Below, one piece after another: positions 39,026-50,800 of a DNA stretch of 64,000 bases (position 1 is its first letter; the number at the start of each line of letters is the position of its first letter). The DNA is from Gorsachius magnificus. Its lineage: Eukaryota; Chordata; Aves; Pelecaniformes; Ardeidae. Both the position numbers and the translations under genes were made by a program. The notes beneath the pieces are model-generated. The model did not search any database. It was not told where the DNA came from and saw only the letters and a list, made by a program, of their open reading frames with translations. The stretch lies in NCBI GenBank assembly GCA_034008185.1, contig CM067084.1, positions 65,858,599 through 65,922,598 on the forward strand, read 5' to 3'.

Positions 39026-39535
39026 TGAGCATTACTTTGCTGCACACTTTGCTTAAGTCATATAGTAGCACTAGGAATAACTAAAAAAGGCCTCTTTTGC
39101 AGTCACACGTTATTTCCATTTTATGCCTTCCCAATCTGTAACTCCAACTTTTCTCAGGCTGTTAGTCATCTTCTAAAACTTTCACATTTCTGGTGTTTAC
39201 AGAGTTTTAGGGCTCAGAGCGAGCTGTGAATGTATGCAATTAGTGACAAGGATGAGAGATGGCAGAACCTTGTCATTTCATTATATTTATATTATAGCAC
39301 TCGGAGAGCTTCCCTGTAGCCAGCTGCCTCTTACGAGAGCTATTGCACAGAGCTAGCAGGAGACTGCTCTTGCCCTTGCCATCTTGGACTTCAATTTTTC
39401 ACTACCCTTTCTGTGGTCTGTCAGAGGGGAAACTGGAGCACTTACATTTCAAAAGTGGTGGCATCATTTGAATGGGGTGGACAGGAGTTTAGCTTAGAAA
39501 AGCATAAGCTGAGGGTACCTCTATGGCTGACTTGA

Positions 39536-39746
39536 CTGCAGTGTAAAGATACTAAATGGGGTTTAGGTGAGCTAGCTCAGAGACGAACTTGAGGACCCAT
39601 GGCAGCACAGAATTCAGTGTGGCATATCCATATGGATGAGAAGCTAAACTGCATGCCGTTATAATTAAATAGTATGTGGTACCGGGGTGAGCCGTCGTCT
39701 TTTTTTTTTTTTTTTTACAGCTGCCTAGGGTATGTCTACATTGCAG
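39536..39746. repeat. Inverted 17-bp motif pair, possible DNA-transposon relic
   Basis: The left arm 39536-39552 and the right arm 39730-39746 are inverted copies with 14 of 17 matches (core CTGCARTGTA). The right arm reads GTATGTCTACATTGCAG, like the 'gggtatgtctacactgcag' ends I associate with dispersed hAT-like repeats in sauropsids. The arms face inward rather than outward compared with that remembered arrangement, so this may be two partial copies rather than one element. A T17 run lies just inside the right arm. Confidence 0.35.
39700..39716 (+). repeat. Poly(T) tract
   Basis: Seventeen consecutive T residues followed by ACAG. This could be a splice-acceptor-like tract on the plus strand or a retroposed A tail on the minus strand. 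Neither is supported further. Confidence 0.93.
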
Positions 39747-40997
39747 TGCCATTTGTGGTATAGATGCAAACTTCTTTAGCAGGAACCAGATTTCAGTTTC
39801 TCAGACACTTGCTTAAGCAGAATGGAAGCTAAAATTCTCACTATTTTTATGTCTGTGGCTTTTCAGGGTTTCTGTTTTGTTCCAGATTGCATCGCCATGT
39901 CACATGTAAAATTCCACGTCCAAGAATGGGGTGGAGGGCTATGCCTCTTCTGAGTTGAAGAAAAAAGTCTGAAATCATTTGTGCAGTAAATGAAATAGGC
40001 TCAAGCCTCCTCTATGGTATGCAACTAATTAGCTGATGTTCATTTTCAAGTGTGTTGTTCACAGTCAAGCTGAGACAATGCATAATATGCATTATAATGT
40101 CCCAGGAATGTGTCCTGATTCTAACTGCTTCCTTTTAGTACTGCTGCTCTGAACCATGAATAAACCCTGCTTGAAATCTTGAAAGGTGATGGGTGTATTC
40201 TGGAGATGTACATTTTCAGCATCTTCTGAATCTGGGCTCTCTGTGATGTAAAGCCTGTGAAAGAGTGACTCTGGCACTACAGCCTGGAAAATGTCTTCCT
40301 TTTGGCTTTTTCTCTCTCTTTGTTTTGTCCTCTCTCTTCTTGATTATCAAAAATTTCAGTTCTTTCATTTCAAAAAAATTGTTGCTCAGAGACTTTTGAC
40401 TATTTGCATCCATTTAATTTTAATAATACTGGATTTTAATGCTAGCAATGAAACATGATTTATTTTCTATTATTTATTGGTATTTATTTAGGATTTAGTT
40501 AATGGTTTCTGTAGTTACAAGCAGCTATAAGCCAGCCTAGTGAGTCATTTCCTTTATACTGACACCCATTGAAATGTCTCCCTTGCTGAAAATTCACTGA
40601 TGTAACCAGACAAGCAGTATCGCGAGAGGTCATAGCTCATTATTTCCCATTTGCTCAAGTATGTGAATGTTTCCTGGACAGAAGAAAGAAATCAAAAGAA
40701 ATCTAGGCCTAGGGGGGTCAAGGACACAAGGGAGAATGAATTTTATTCACACAAGTTGATGCAAAATTTATTTGTAAAAGTAGGTTTAGTTCCCATCGCA
40801 GGCAGAAATGGGGTGATGAAAATGTTCTTATTAACACTCCCTATCTACACAAGCCCTGGTGTCAGGCTTGTGTACGTGTTTGGAGATAAAGTATTAAAAT
40901 CATGATAATGCACTGGGTCTCGTAGAGAAATCAGAACTATAATTGACTTAATATTTAGAAGCAGTTAAACTAAATAGACATTATTAGTTCTTGGCAT

Positions 40998-41072
40998 TTG
41001 TCTGGTAACTTGTTCATTTACTCATCATGGTCATCTGGGGCCTCAGTTTTCTCCCTCAGTGCTTAGAAGGCA
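40998..41072 (+). mobile_element. Possible MIR-like relic
   Basis: CTGGTAACTTGTTCATTTACTC followed by TCTGGGGCCTCAGTTTTCTCCC parallels the MIR core 'gggcaagtcacttaacctctctgggcctcagtttcctc'. It is a short match only. Confidence 0.42.
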
Positions 41073-41738
41073 TATAACTGGATCAAGGAGAATTTTATTT
41101 CTGGAACATTCAAGTGGAGGTTGTAGCTGTATTTTGTTGGTAGGAAATCAAATGCTTACAATGTACAAAGTGTAAAGGCATGCATGTAAATGCTGGAGAT
41201 CAAAGAGTTAGTCTTCTATGGGGATTATCTAATGTTACTACTTTCTTCCTCACTTATTATTATGGCATCACTCAGAATATAGTGGGATTTCTTGTTGTAT
41301 TTGTTGATATACTGGAAAATACTTGAACTTCCTCCAAGTCTGCAGATCTGTCTGCCAGGATGGATTCTTGCAGAACCCGGAGGGGCAGCTTTGGGAACAT
41401 CACTGTGTTTTTTCACTGGGCTAAGATACATTCAATAAATAAAGCAGCAAACCAACGATCCAAACAACCAACCTTGGAATAAACAAGGTTCCAGATACCA
41501 GCCTAAAAAAAGAAAATCCTGCCCTCGCACGCTTCCTCTCTGAGCATTGTGCTGCCATGTTCTGCCTGTCCCCGCAGACCGTGCCTCATCTTCCTTTGCC
41601 ACACACTCAGCTCGGTGGCTTTTCAGGCCAACAAACAAACCAGCATAATAAGAACCGAGGAAAGATTTACTTTAGATATTAAATAGTCTCTGTGGTAATT
41701 TATGATCTCTTTTACCTTTTTAAGAAACCCCCGTGGTT

Positions 41739-41780
41739 AAAAAAAAAAAAAACAAAAAAAAAAACAACCAAAAAACCAAA
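41739..41780 (+). repeat. A-rich low-complexity tract
   Basis: A14 followed by further A runs interrupted only by single or paired C residues, ending in ACCAAACGG. It lies about 45 bp upstream of the CpG-rich segment. Confidence 0.93.
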
Positions 41781-41825
41781 CGGGTAAAATTGCATTTTTA
41801 AAACAGATACTGCACATTGCACCAG

Positions 41826-42385
41826 TACGAGGGGGAGGAGGAAAGCGAGATTTGGCTGCTTTAGCGTGTTTGCTGCTCAGCACCCAGAGGGGAGGCACGG
41901 GGCGCCTCGCTGCCTGCAGCGGCCGGGCGACCACCGGGCTGAGAGGCAGCTCCAGAGCCAGCGGCAGGCAGCTGGGCATGCCTTCGGCTGCCACCCTGCC
42001 TGCGCAGCCTCCCGTCACACGGCACCCACACCCACTCCCTGTCACAGCTTCACTTCTTAAATAAAAAGAAAGTGACAGCAATAAGGAATTAAAAAGGTCT
42101 CTGCTGGAAGAAAGAAATGCATGCAACTGCCCTGGAAGGAAACAAGTTTGGGTATAAGGAGTTTAGGAGAGAATTTAAACTTCTCTTGTCTTTCAGGTAC
42201 CTGAGTAAGTTCATTTGCTTCCCTGAAGCTGATTTTATCATTAAGCAGGTGTTTATCTCCCATTCGATTTCTGCAGAAAAGGCGGACAGAAAGGAAGTTT
42301 TTTGGCTTTTCAGCCGGTTGAGTAGAGGCTTTTCGTGCCTCGGCGTAAATAATCCCCGGTAAGAGGTGGGGAACCTCGCACGTTA
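41826..42385. promoter_or_regulatory. CpG-island-like segment with donor-like splice site
   Basis: The core 41826-42023 holds 15 CpG dinucleotides in just under 200 bp and is strongly GC-rich, unlike the AT-rich flanks. A second cluster of about nine CpGs lies at 42264-42382. It ends at CCCCGGTAAGAG, a donor-like splice site with its GT at 42359-42360. This combination fits an unmethylated promoter with a first exon reading to the right. No TATA box or convincing start codon is visible. The 81-codon plus-strand frame at 42117-42362 reaches the donor but shows no known motif. The minus-strand frame (41737-42126) ends in homopolymer and looks spurious. Alternatives are an orphan CpG island, an enhancer or a GC-rich repeat fragment. 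Confidence 0.42.
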
Positions 42386-42389
42386 TTTA

Positions 42390-45300
42390 TGAGGTGAACC
42401 TCACAAAGCTTGAATTTCTGATTCTTTTCCCATAAACACGGAACAGGATAGCTGTTTGGCTCAAAGTGGTCTTTTAGTGTTAGGTACATTTGCTTTCATC
42501 ACCAATGCTACAGCATTTCTCATGCAACCTTGTCTGCTGCTCTATAGAACTCCTGAGCAGGGGGGCTCTGCAGTCAGCTTCTTTTCAGGCATCAGTCTTC
42601 ACATGGGAAGCCTGAAGCTACTTGCTGCCACAGAAACCATCATGGATCACTGCCGTCCTTCTTTACAGGACTCTTTCAGAAGGTATTATGGGCTCCCTAC
42701 CTCATTGACAGTTTTAACGGCGTATATGAAGTGCTCAGGTTCATACCACTATATTTGGCAGTATTTTGTGGAAGCTTGTTTAGAAATATTCTGGTCATGA
42801 TCATTTTCTAGCATTGTGCTATTTAGGGGAAGCAGAATAGACTATGCTTGACTAACTACAGTTTCATTAATTTTGGGGCAGAAGAGCAGGTCCAATGTCA
42901 TTGTGCAGCACTTTTTTTTTTTTTCTGATCTATTAGGGAAGGGAAAAAGAAATAATTAATACTTAATTGCATCAAATGGGCCCAAAATTTGCTCTGAATT
43001 GCATGCATGTAACTCACTGGCAATTGTACTTGCATTACCTGAAGGCATTTAGATTGCTTCATGAGATTCCCTTTCCTTTAGCCAAATACATAATACTTCT
43101 CCTCTGAGATCTGAACAGTTTTATTTAGTAATTAAGGTAGTTTGTGCAATATCTTAAAGATGCAAAGGGCAGATACATCAATTCCAAATCCAAGGACTAA
43201 CTCAATGGCTCTTAAAGCTTTCCCATTAATGAATTCTCTGAAGGCAGAGAATTCTCTTGAAGGCATATGCCTCTGCATTTGGATTTGGCCCATTTTAAAC
43301 CAGTATCAGAGACATAATGAAAATAAACACTCCTAAATCTAATGGATGTTTAATAACATCCTCTCATTATGTAGTTTTACTACTTTCTTTTTCATTTCCT
43401 TCACATATTTTAGAGCTCTCTCATGTTACTCACAGCCCTTTGGTCACTGCAGGTTTGATTTTGTCCCACAGAAGATGTGTGAATGTGGGTAAAAATTTGA
43501 AATAAATTTAACTTTGTGACAATGCTTGCCAAAGAGAATCCTTGAAAGATGCACAGCAAAGCTTCTGACATATTCTAAGATTTTGGAAATCTTACAGCAA
43601 TCCAGAACTGTTATGGCTTAAAGGTGATAATTTCATCAAAATGTTCCCCAAACACAGCTGGGCAGGTGAATTAGACCAATAGAAATAGAAATTCAAGTTC
43701 ACACATTTTGCATTTAGTATTATTTTTGCTCTAGGTTCTACACCGATCTGTGAAAGAGGCCTGATCTATCTGCACATATAGTATAAAACTAGATAGCAAA
43801 TTAGGAATGACATGTTGGCAATTTGCTAGTGGATGAGTGTCACTTGTTTTACAACACAACGTATTTTGCATTTTGCTGTCTTCCTTCAAAGAAGGAAGAG
43901 ATATCCTTCAGCATATCTCTGAATGTTCAGCTTTGGCTGGTCTGGTATGCTTGAGATGAACGGGGTCCACGCTCCTGGCTCTTTCTGCAATTTGATTTCT
44001 TGTGTTGTGTTTGATACCTCTAGTGGCAATTCAGAGCATTGGGAGAGCACATAATTACTTGTCCACATCCTCTTTTGGAGACTACTTACAGATTTCCCTG
44101 CACGGGAACCCAGTCAGGAACCCAGTCTGCTGGATTTCTTTTCTCTGGAAATGACTCTAAGATTTTAATTGGGCTAAGTGATTTTTGAGGTCTGTTACAG
44201 AATTCAAACAGAAATCTGTCTGCTTTTTGGGAAACAATAATTAAAACTGCTAGATGAACCTGAGATAAAAAATTTCATTCCATTTTGAATTGCTTAACTC
44301 TTTTTAAAAGACCCATCTAAAGTAAAAAAGCTATTTTGAAAATGAATAATCAACAGGTTTAGACACAAAAATTTCTTTCTGATATTTGTGAGCAAACCTA
44401 TTTGTTTCCCTACTGAAGTGCATTCTGCAGCGAGTTTGCTATTCACTAAGAATATCTTTTTCCACCATTTTACCCAGCCAGTAGCAATCTTAGCAAAGAC
44501 AAGGAGCTAGAATAAATAAGTTTGCCCTGTGATTAATTTTCTCACAAGCTATATAAAGCAAATAAACTTTACCAGTTTTGGTACAGGAAGAAAAGTGAGC
44601 AGTTTCCATCCTGTAACAGTTAGTTCAGGACCAGCAACTCTTGGACCCAAGGATAATTTATGAATCTCTTCTGATATCCAGGCTTCTTACTCCAGGCTTT
44701 CCCAAACTGTTTTCACTGGCTATATATGCACAGAGTAGGGTTTTGTTTTACTTTCTCTTTAGGAGATAGAACACCAAGAATGGCAAAATCCTTTGGGGAT
44801 GAGCAAGGATGGCTATCTTTCAGAGGTTTAAACCTATTCTAATTCAGGTATTAACTCTCACATTAGCTGCTTTTATGTAGTTGTGGAGTGAGATCTTGTT
44901 TAAAAAAATATCCAATTATAGTTCAGATTAAAATGTTGGCTGCAGATTATGGAACTTCTGTGTGCCCTTGCTCTGGGGACGCCGACTACTGAGAGAGGTG
45001 GGACACAGAGTGCAGTGTAAGAATTCCTGTAACCATTCCAGCTTAGTCCACTTCCCCACATGAATTGGCACCCATCTTCTTTTCTTCTTTGTTCCAACAC
45101 AGTGGGCTGCTCAGTAAGGGCTTTGAGATATACTTGTGGCACTAATGGTAATATATATGTTGCTCAACTGCTAGAATTTGTAATAGCGTGTTTGTGGTTT
45201 GTGTGTGCGCGCATGTAAGAGGCTATTTCCTGTCCTCCAGCCTCTGTTCCATCTCCCACAGTCCCTGTACCTATGAAAAAGTAGATGGTTTGGATTGTTT

Positions 45301-46540
45301 TTAATTAGTCTAAACTTTCTTGCAACTTCTTAAAAAAAATAGCATTATTTTGGTGCTATTTTCTACCTTAGAAGAATTTTATGATTTTTTATGAAAGTGC
45401 CTTAACTGCGGTATTTAATTGAAACTTGCAAAACAGTCAAATAAAAAAAGTCTGCCTCTTTCCAGCTGTCACAGTTGTTTAAGCCTGTTTGGTACCATAT
45501 TAGGAGTACTAAAATTTTAACTGTACTGAAGAGTAAATGGAACTGTTTAGTAAACTGTGTCTGCAAGACTGTAAGTAAATATCTCTTCCCTAATTAGCCA
45601 GTAATACATTATTTGGATCAGCTAAAATAAATAGGCAGTTTCTACTACTGCCATAAAATGCATTTCTAAAACTCACAGAAAAAGAGGGCAACTGCTCGGA
45701 GCTCGTCTCTCTGGGTTGTTCATGACTGTTCATGCTGTAACGTTGTCAGACTGCACCTCTGCAAGGTATTTGCTGTACACCAAGTAGGCATGAAACTATG
45801 TTTAACACAAATTATACTCTCTACTTCCCGAGTGAAATATGACTGACTTTATTTGCCCAAATAAAGGGATAAGTAATAAACAGGATGCATGTAACTGTTT
45901 TGTAGGACTACTTTGTGTGTTACAGATGAACTCTTTTCTGTGGGCTAGCTTCCAGGATCCTCTGTTTAACTGTCGGCTTCAACTCTTCAGAAGAAATGTT
46001 CTCTGAAAAATCTGAAAATATCAGGGTTTTTTTGATAATATGAGATTTTTACTAGGATGCAACTATAGACAATTCATAACCTGTTTATTCCCTCTGGATA
46101 TTGAGAAAATTAAGATTAAGTACTCTATCTTTAAATTCTAAAATATATGGATGTATATAGTAAAATAAATTACTTAAACTTTATTGAAATTGGATGTTTA
46201 CACTTAAAACACTACAAAAAGAGGCTTATACTGTGTGGTATGAGTACGAAATAGGATGTATGTTTTAAAGTGGTGGAATTTTAATATTTTAAAATAAATA
46301 AATTTTGTTCCTTTTTCCTCTAGAAATAGCTATGGAATTTTTTTGACAACTTTTGAACAAATAACAAGACAGCTAGAGATAATAATCTATTTAATATAAA
46401 GTCTTTGAGTTAAAATGTACCAGGCATGGAATGTGAATTTGAAGGAAAGCTGAAAATTGAAGCATGAAAAAATGAGGAAGTAGTTGATTTCAGAAAACGC
46501 TATATTCATTTTCATGGAATTTGAGTGGCCCTGCCCAGGT
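42390..46540. other. Unique AT-rich non-coding sequence
   Basis: No gene or confident repeat. A T13 run lies at 42912-42924. The 114-codon frame at 42456-42800 (+), about 100 bp downstream of the donor-like site, has no recognised motif. It is preceded by no clear acceptor. Confidence 0.5.
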
Positions 46541-46949
46541 TTTACTTACTTCCTGGGAGATTATTTTCAGGTATAATTACATGGGGAAGAAGGACAAAAG
46601 CAGAATGTTGAAAGTGATTCATTTGTAGGAACAGTGGGGGCCTGCTGGGTGAGTGATTATGGCAAGTTATCAGTAACTTTGGCCAAGGAATAATAGCATC
46701 CTGAAGGCACCTATTCCACACTACTAAACCTGTAATTTTGAATGAAAATGTAATGCATGCATTTTTGAAAGAAATGTAAATGCAGGTTTGATTTTGTGAT
46801 GTGATGTGGTCCCAAGGCTCTCTGTTGCACTTGCCTCCCAGAAGGGCAGAAAACAGCCCAGATCCACAGGATGGACTAGGTAGGGTGTCGTACTTCTGTA
46901 GTGCCAAGTGGCCACCCATCACTTACAGGTGTCCCTTCTCTACCTTCTT

Positions 46950-46973
46950 GCGTACATCAAAGCGTACATCAAG
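46950..46973. repeat. 12-nt tandem repeat
   Basis: GCGTACATCAAA is followed immediately by GCGTACATCAAG. The unit is a multiple of three and stays in frame on the minus strand. Confidence 0.93.
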
Positions 46974-47312
46974 GAACTGGTGAACTGAGGCTGCAGGTTA
47001 ACGTTACTATCAAATCCCTTGCAGACGCTGAAACTCCCAGAACGCAGCTCACGCACTGAATACTCACTGGCATCTCCAGCTGAGGATCTACACTCAGATA
47101 CTTGTACATTTGTTACTCTTGTATGAACTCGGAACATGTATGACACCCATTATGTCGTCTTCAGCATGTAAGAGCCTCCAAGAACAGACGCTTTTTAAAA
47201 AGTGTATTCTCAACAAGGCAACCTACCATGAGCACGTATCTGTCCTCTGATGCTTTCACTGGCTTCCCCTTAGATTTTAAATCAGATTCAGGGAGCTCTT
47301 GCTTATACTCAG

Positions 47313-47362
47313 CATACTTCATCGCCTTATCTGCCGATGAAGCCATACTTCATTGCCTTGTC
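47313..47362 (-). repeat. 19-nt direct repeat, 31-nt period
   Basis: Copies at 47313-47331 and 47344-47362 match at 17 of 19 positions, separated by 12 nt. This is the junction between two minus-strand open frames. Confidence 0.9.
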
Positions 47363-47869
47363 CAGGGTACGTAAAAGATGCAGAAGGCACTTCTGCTCAC
47401 TACACTTCTCTGAAAAATGGAGCACTCTTATGTTAAGAGGAATTCTCATCCCTCTGGAGAGGCTAACTTTCTCCAGGGCTGATCTCACACTGGAATGAAC
47501 TCTGGAAATTTGAAAAATCCCCACAGGCCTCACTGCCTTCTGCTCCAGTTGCAAGGCACTGTTCTTTGACCCCATCCTCCCTAATGTAAATATTTAACAA
47601 TATACATATGTCAAAAGCAACAGCAACCACAGCTCTGAAAGTCTACCAAGAAAAGCACAAGCTTTTCCCATGGGGAGCTGGTGAGAGGACATACGGCATT
47701 AGTGACGGTGCTTCCTGTACGACTGTAGATGTTTCTCCATACATAGCAAGGCAGTACCGAGTGTGCCATAGGAACCTCTGTGGAACAACAGAGCAGCTTT
47801 GGGTTGCTTCTGGGAGAAGGTCTAGCCCTGAAGCCAGCTGCCCACCCAGACCCCTTTGCATTTGAATGA

Positions 47870-50800
47870 GCAGTGTAGATGGTACAGGGAGATCTGAGTT
47901 ACAGGCAGCCTGAACCTTTTGTCCGTATTACCTCGGATCTCACAGCAGTCTGACCATGTGGATATCATGTATTTACTTCAGCCTTATACCTGAAGTAGTA
48001 AGACTTGTGTTTTAGCTGGTATGCCATGCCACTCCATGCTATTGGCAGAATTTCAGGTATCTGAGTGCAGTACTCAAGAGGTGGGACATTTTTTTCTGTT
48101 GCTACCTCATCAGAGGCTAGTGGTCAAGTTGATGGCCTGACCCAGGCTTTTTCAAGCTGTATTTCAAGGCTGAGATGAACAAGTTTAAGTATTTGCTCAA
48201 ATAAATGAGCAAAAGTATTATATCTTGGTAATAAGAATTTCACAACAAAAGCTTTTTATTTCTGCCTTGGAATACAACACTATTGCTTCTTTCTCTCCCA
48301 CTCCTTTGATTTTCCAGGTACTGCTCAAATTGCCCATAAATCTTGGACTTTTAATTTGGAAAACAATCTCTCAATCTCTACCACCTCCTAAAAAATACTC
48401 CTGGAAAATGGTAACTATTTTAAACATCACATTATGGGTTTTGTTCAGCTTTCTGTGCTTGTGCTACTGAAAGAACGTTGGAAAAAAGGGAAAACGAAAG
48501 TAATAAAAATAAAAAACTTAACTGTGTTTAGATTTCTCACAACACATTAAATAGAAAACACGTATCATGTTACACCATTAGATTAGCTGCAATCTGCCAA
48601 TTCCACCGAAGTGCTACCACCTACATACACACTTTTGTCCAGTGTTTGTGAAAGGTTATACCTGGCAATAAAACTTATGGTAGTTTTGAAATAGCACATA
48701 TGCACACGCAATACCTGAGATATATGCCATAACCCTGTGACTGTGATTTTAGTTGTATTTGCGGGAACATAGAGGCCTCACTCTATGGCTTCTAATGGTC
48801 CCTGTTGTATTAAGTATATATACACATAACCAAGACAATCGTAAGACCTAGGAGTTTATCTAATTAATGTGTGACTTGTGTCCCGCATTGGGATAGATAT
48901 TTCAGGGGGACAAAAAAAAACCCAAACAAACCCTCCACTTGTCCTATCTCCTCTATCCTCTACTTCTAGAATACCTCCCTATCATTACAGACAATTTTTG
49001 GAGGCAAATAATTATATCCTTCCATCCATGATTTGTGTCCCTACTTGGGAGGGAAAAATGTATGTATCTCGGTCTCAAGCAGTTTGATGAAAGGTTAAAT
49101 GGAGAAGCCCTAACGCTGGTGGCTTGAACACACACCACCCAGCCCCCCCAGCCCCAGGGCCGCTGGCTGTCTGGCAGAAAGCACAAGGGGCTTGTGTCAA
49201 TCTTCCTCCCCAAAGGGTCATACAGGGTGCAGAAGTACAATTCTATAGCGCCACTGCAGAAGCACAAAGCTATGCTTTTCTTGTGCCAGTTACATTCTTA
49301 TCATGGTGCGATTCTTTTAAGTGGCAATGGTTTATTTTAATGCTTTTTTTTTTCCTTTTGCAAGTGTTTGAGAAAAAAATTGAGCTAAGTATGCTATTAA
49401 CAATTCAGTGGGCATATTTTTAGGAATGGCCACACTACCCGTGTTCAATATGGCTGAAGAGAATAGCTGGTGCTCTGGTTACATTATTGTGCTGTAAAAA
49501 TTCAAAGGGAGACCCCATCGGAAACACTACTCCTTATTCACTTGTGCTCCCTAATGGCAACTTTAAATTCTGTCTTCTCTGTTGTCTTTGCTAGAGACAC
49601 ATGACTTGGTGCCTTTGCTGCCAGAGCAGCGTGTATTGTGCCAGTGAAATGCAGCCAGTGCCTAATGTGCATTTACAGAACTTTCAAAGACTGTTATATA
49701 TACATTTCTCTTCTCTTTTTTTGTGGAGGATATGTGATTTCTTCTATCAGTGCAGCAGCTTGTGATGTGATTGTACAATGAAACATGAGGCCAGTGCAGC
49801 CAGATACCTTTTTTCTTCATATTGTGTGACGGGTATGAGCCTTCTTTGACGTCGGTAAAGTTAATAACACTTAGAGATATAAAAATCAAGTCAATACTCA
49901 CTAAGAAAGTAGTACCGTACTCCCTTCCTAGCCTAGGTTTTTACCAACTTTTCTATTTCTAGAAAAGAAAAAGCTTTTAGAAAGCAAGACATATGTCCTT
50001 TGTTTGTACAAATTCTTAGGCAATATGTGGAAAAGAAGGCCGTATGTTTGCTCCAAACTTACACCATCTTTTGGTCATTTTATAGCACACAGAAAGGTGC
50101 CTTGCTGGCACTGGAATTCCCCTAATCTGTCCCACAGCACTCACAGCAAATCCAAACTGAAAATTAATTGAGAATGGGGAAGAGAAGCTAACACCTCCTC
50201 CCTTCTCAGTCGGCATTATTTTTACTTTGACATATATCTGCATTTTTTTAGTCTGAAGAGCACAAGAATTCTTAGGCAAAAAGGGTGCTCACTGAACATG
50301 GCCATAAAGTTCAGCCTGTAGGCTAGAGAAGAAATAACAGTGTAGTAATTTTGCCTTTTTATACCTGTCCATGAATTTTTTCAAATGTGCTTTTGGTTTC
50401 CTAAATACACACACTGCACAAAATCTGGTGACAAAATAGATTTTTGGCTGTTCAGTTTTAGCCATTACATAATAGAAATGTTGAGGTTTGTTTTGATTAT
50501 AGTTAACTATATGACATTTTTTTCTGTTTTTTTATTTTATGAATAACTCCTAGAATAAATTGACACAAAATTTCAAAGTTGGCTTTCACTGAATATTTGC
50601 TAGTATTTTCTTGTTATGTTCTATATCATTTTGGGTAGTGATGATTTCTATTATGTATCATGTAATTTATAATGCATCATACAATCTATTTGCTGCATTA
50701 CTTGCAGAGACTGAAAACACAAGGGCACAAAAATGCTTTGCTGCTGCTGTAACGCATAGTCCTGAGTATATTCCTGTCGCATTATCTTTATCTATTTCCC

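Larger units (their letters stand above)
39030..41735. other. Unique non-coding sequence with inverted motif pair and poly(T)
   Basis: No gene seen. It contains a T17 run at 39700-39716 and an inverted pair of 17-bp motifs (39536-39552 and 39730-39746), described separately, plus a weak MIR-like relic near 41.0 kb. Confidence 0.55.
46542..47865 (-). pseudogene. Decayed coding-like tract of unknown origin
   Basis: Read from right to left, the minus strand has nearly contiguous open segments that change frame: 47861-47643, 47575-47327, 47346-47161, 47146-46940 and 46922-46542 (72, 82, 61, 68 and 126 codons). The second and third overlap at a direct repeat: 19-nt copies (two mismatches) at 47344-47362 and 47313-47331, 31 nt apart. 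Each copy reads DKAMKY in its own frame, and both mismatches are silent third-position changes in those frames. The offset of 31 nt is not a multiple of three, so the duplication itself accounts for that frame break. A second direct repeat, 12 nt and in frame, lies at 46950-46973 (LMYALMYA). GC and CpG are higher than in the flanks. I recognise no protein family. It may be a retroelement relic, a processed pseudogene or chance. The outermost segments are the least convincing. Confidence 0.3.

Noticed and set aside
41737..42126. 129-codon minus-strand open frame over the CpG-rich segment
   Set aside because: It ends in a homopolymer-encoded phenylalanine-rich tail and has no domain. Long open frames are expected in GC-rich DNA.
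49120..49230. C-rich patch as a possible exon or promoter
   Set aside because: Few CpGs, no splice signals and no open frame with recognisable content.
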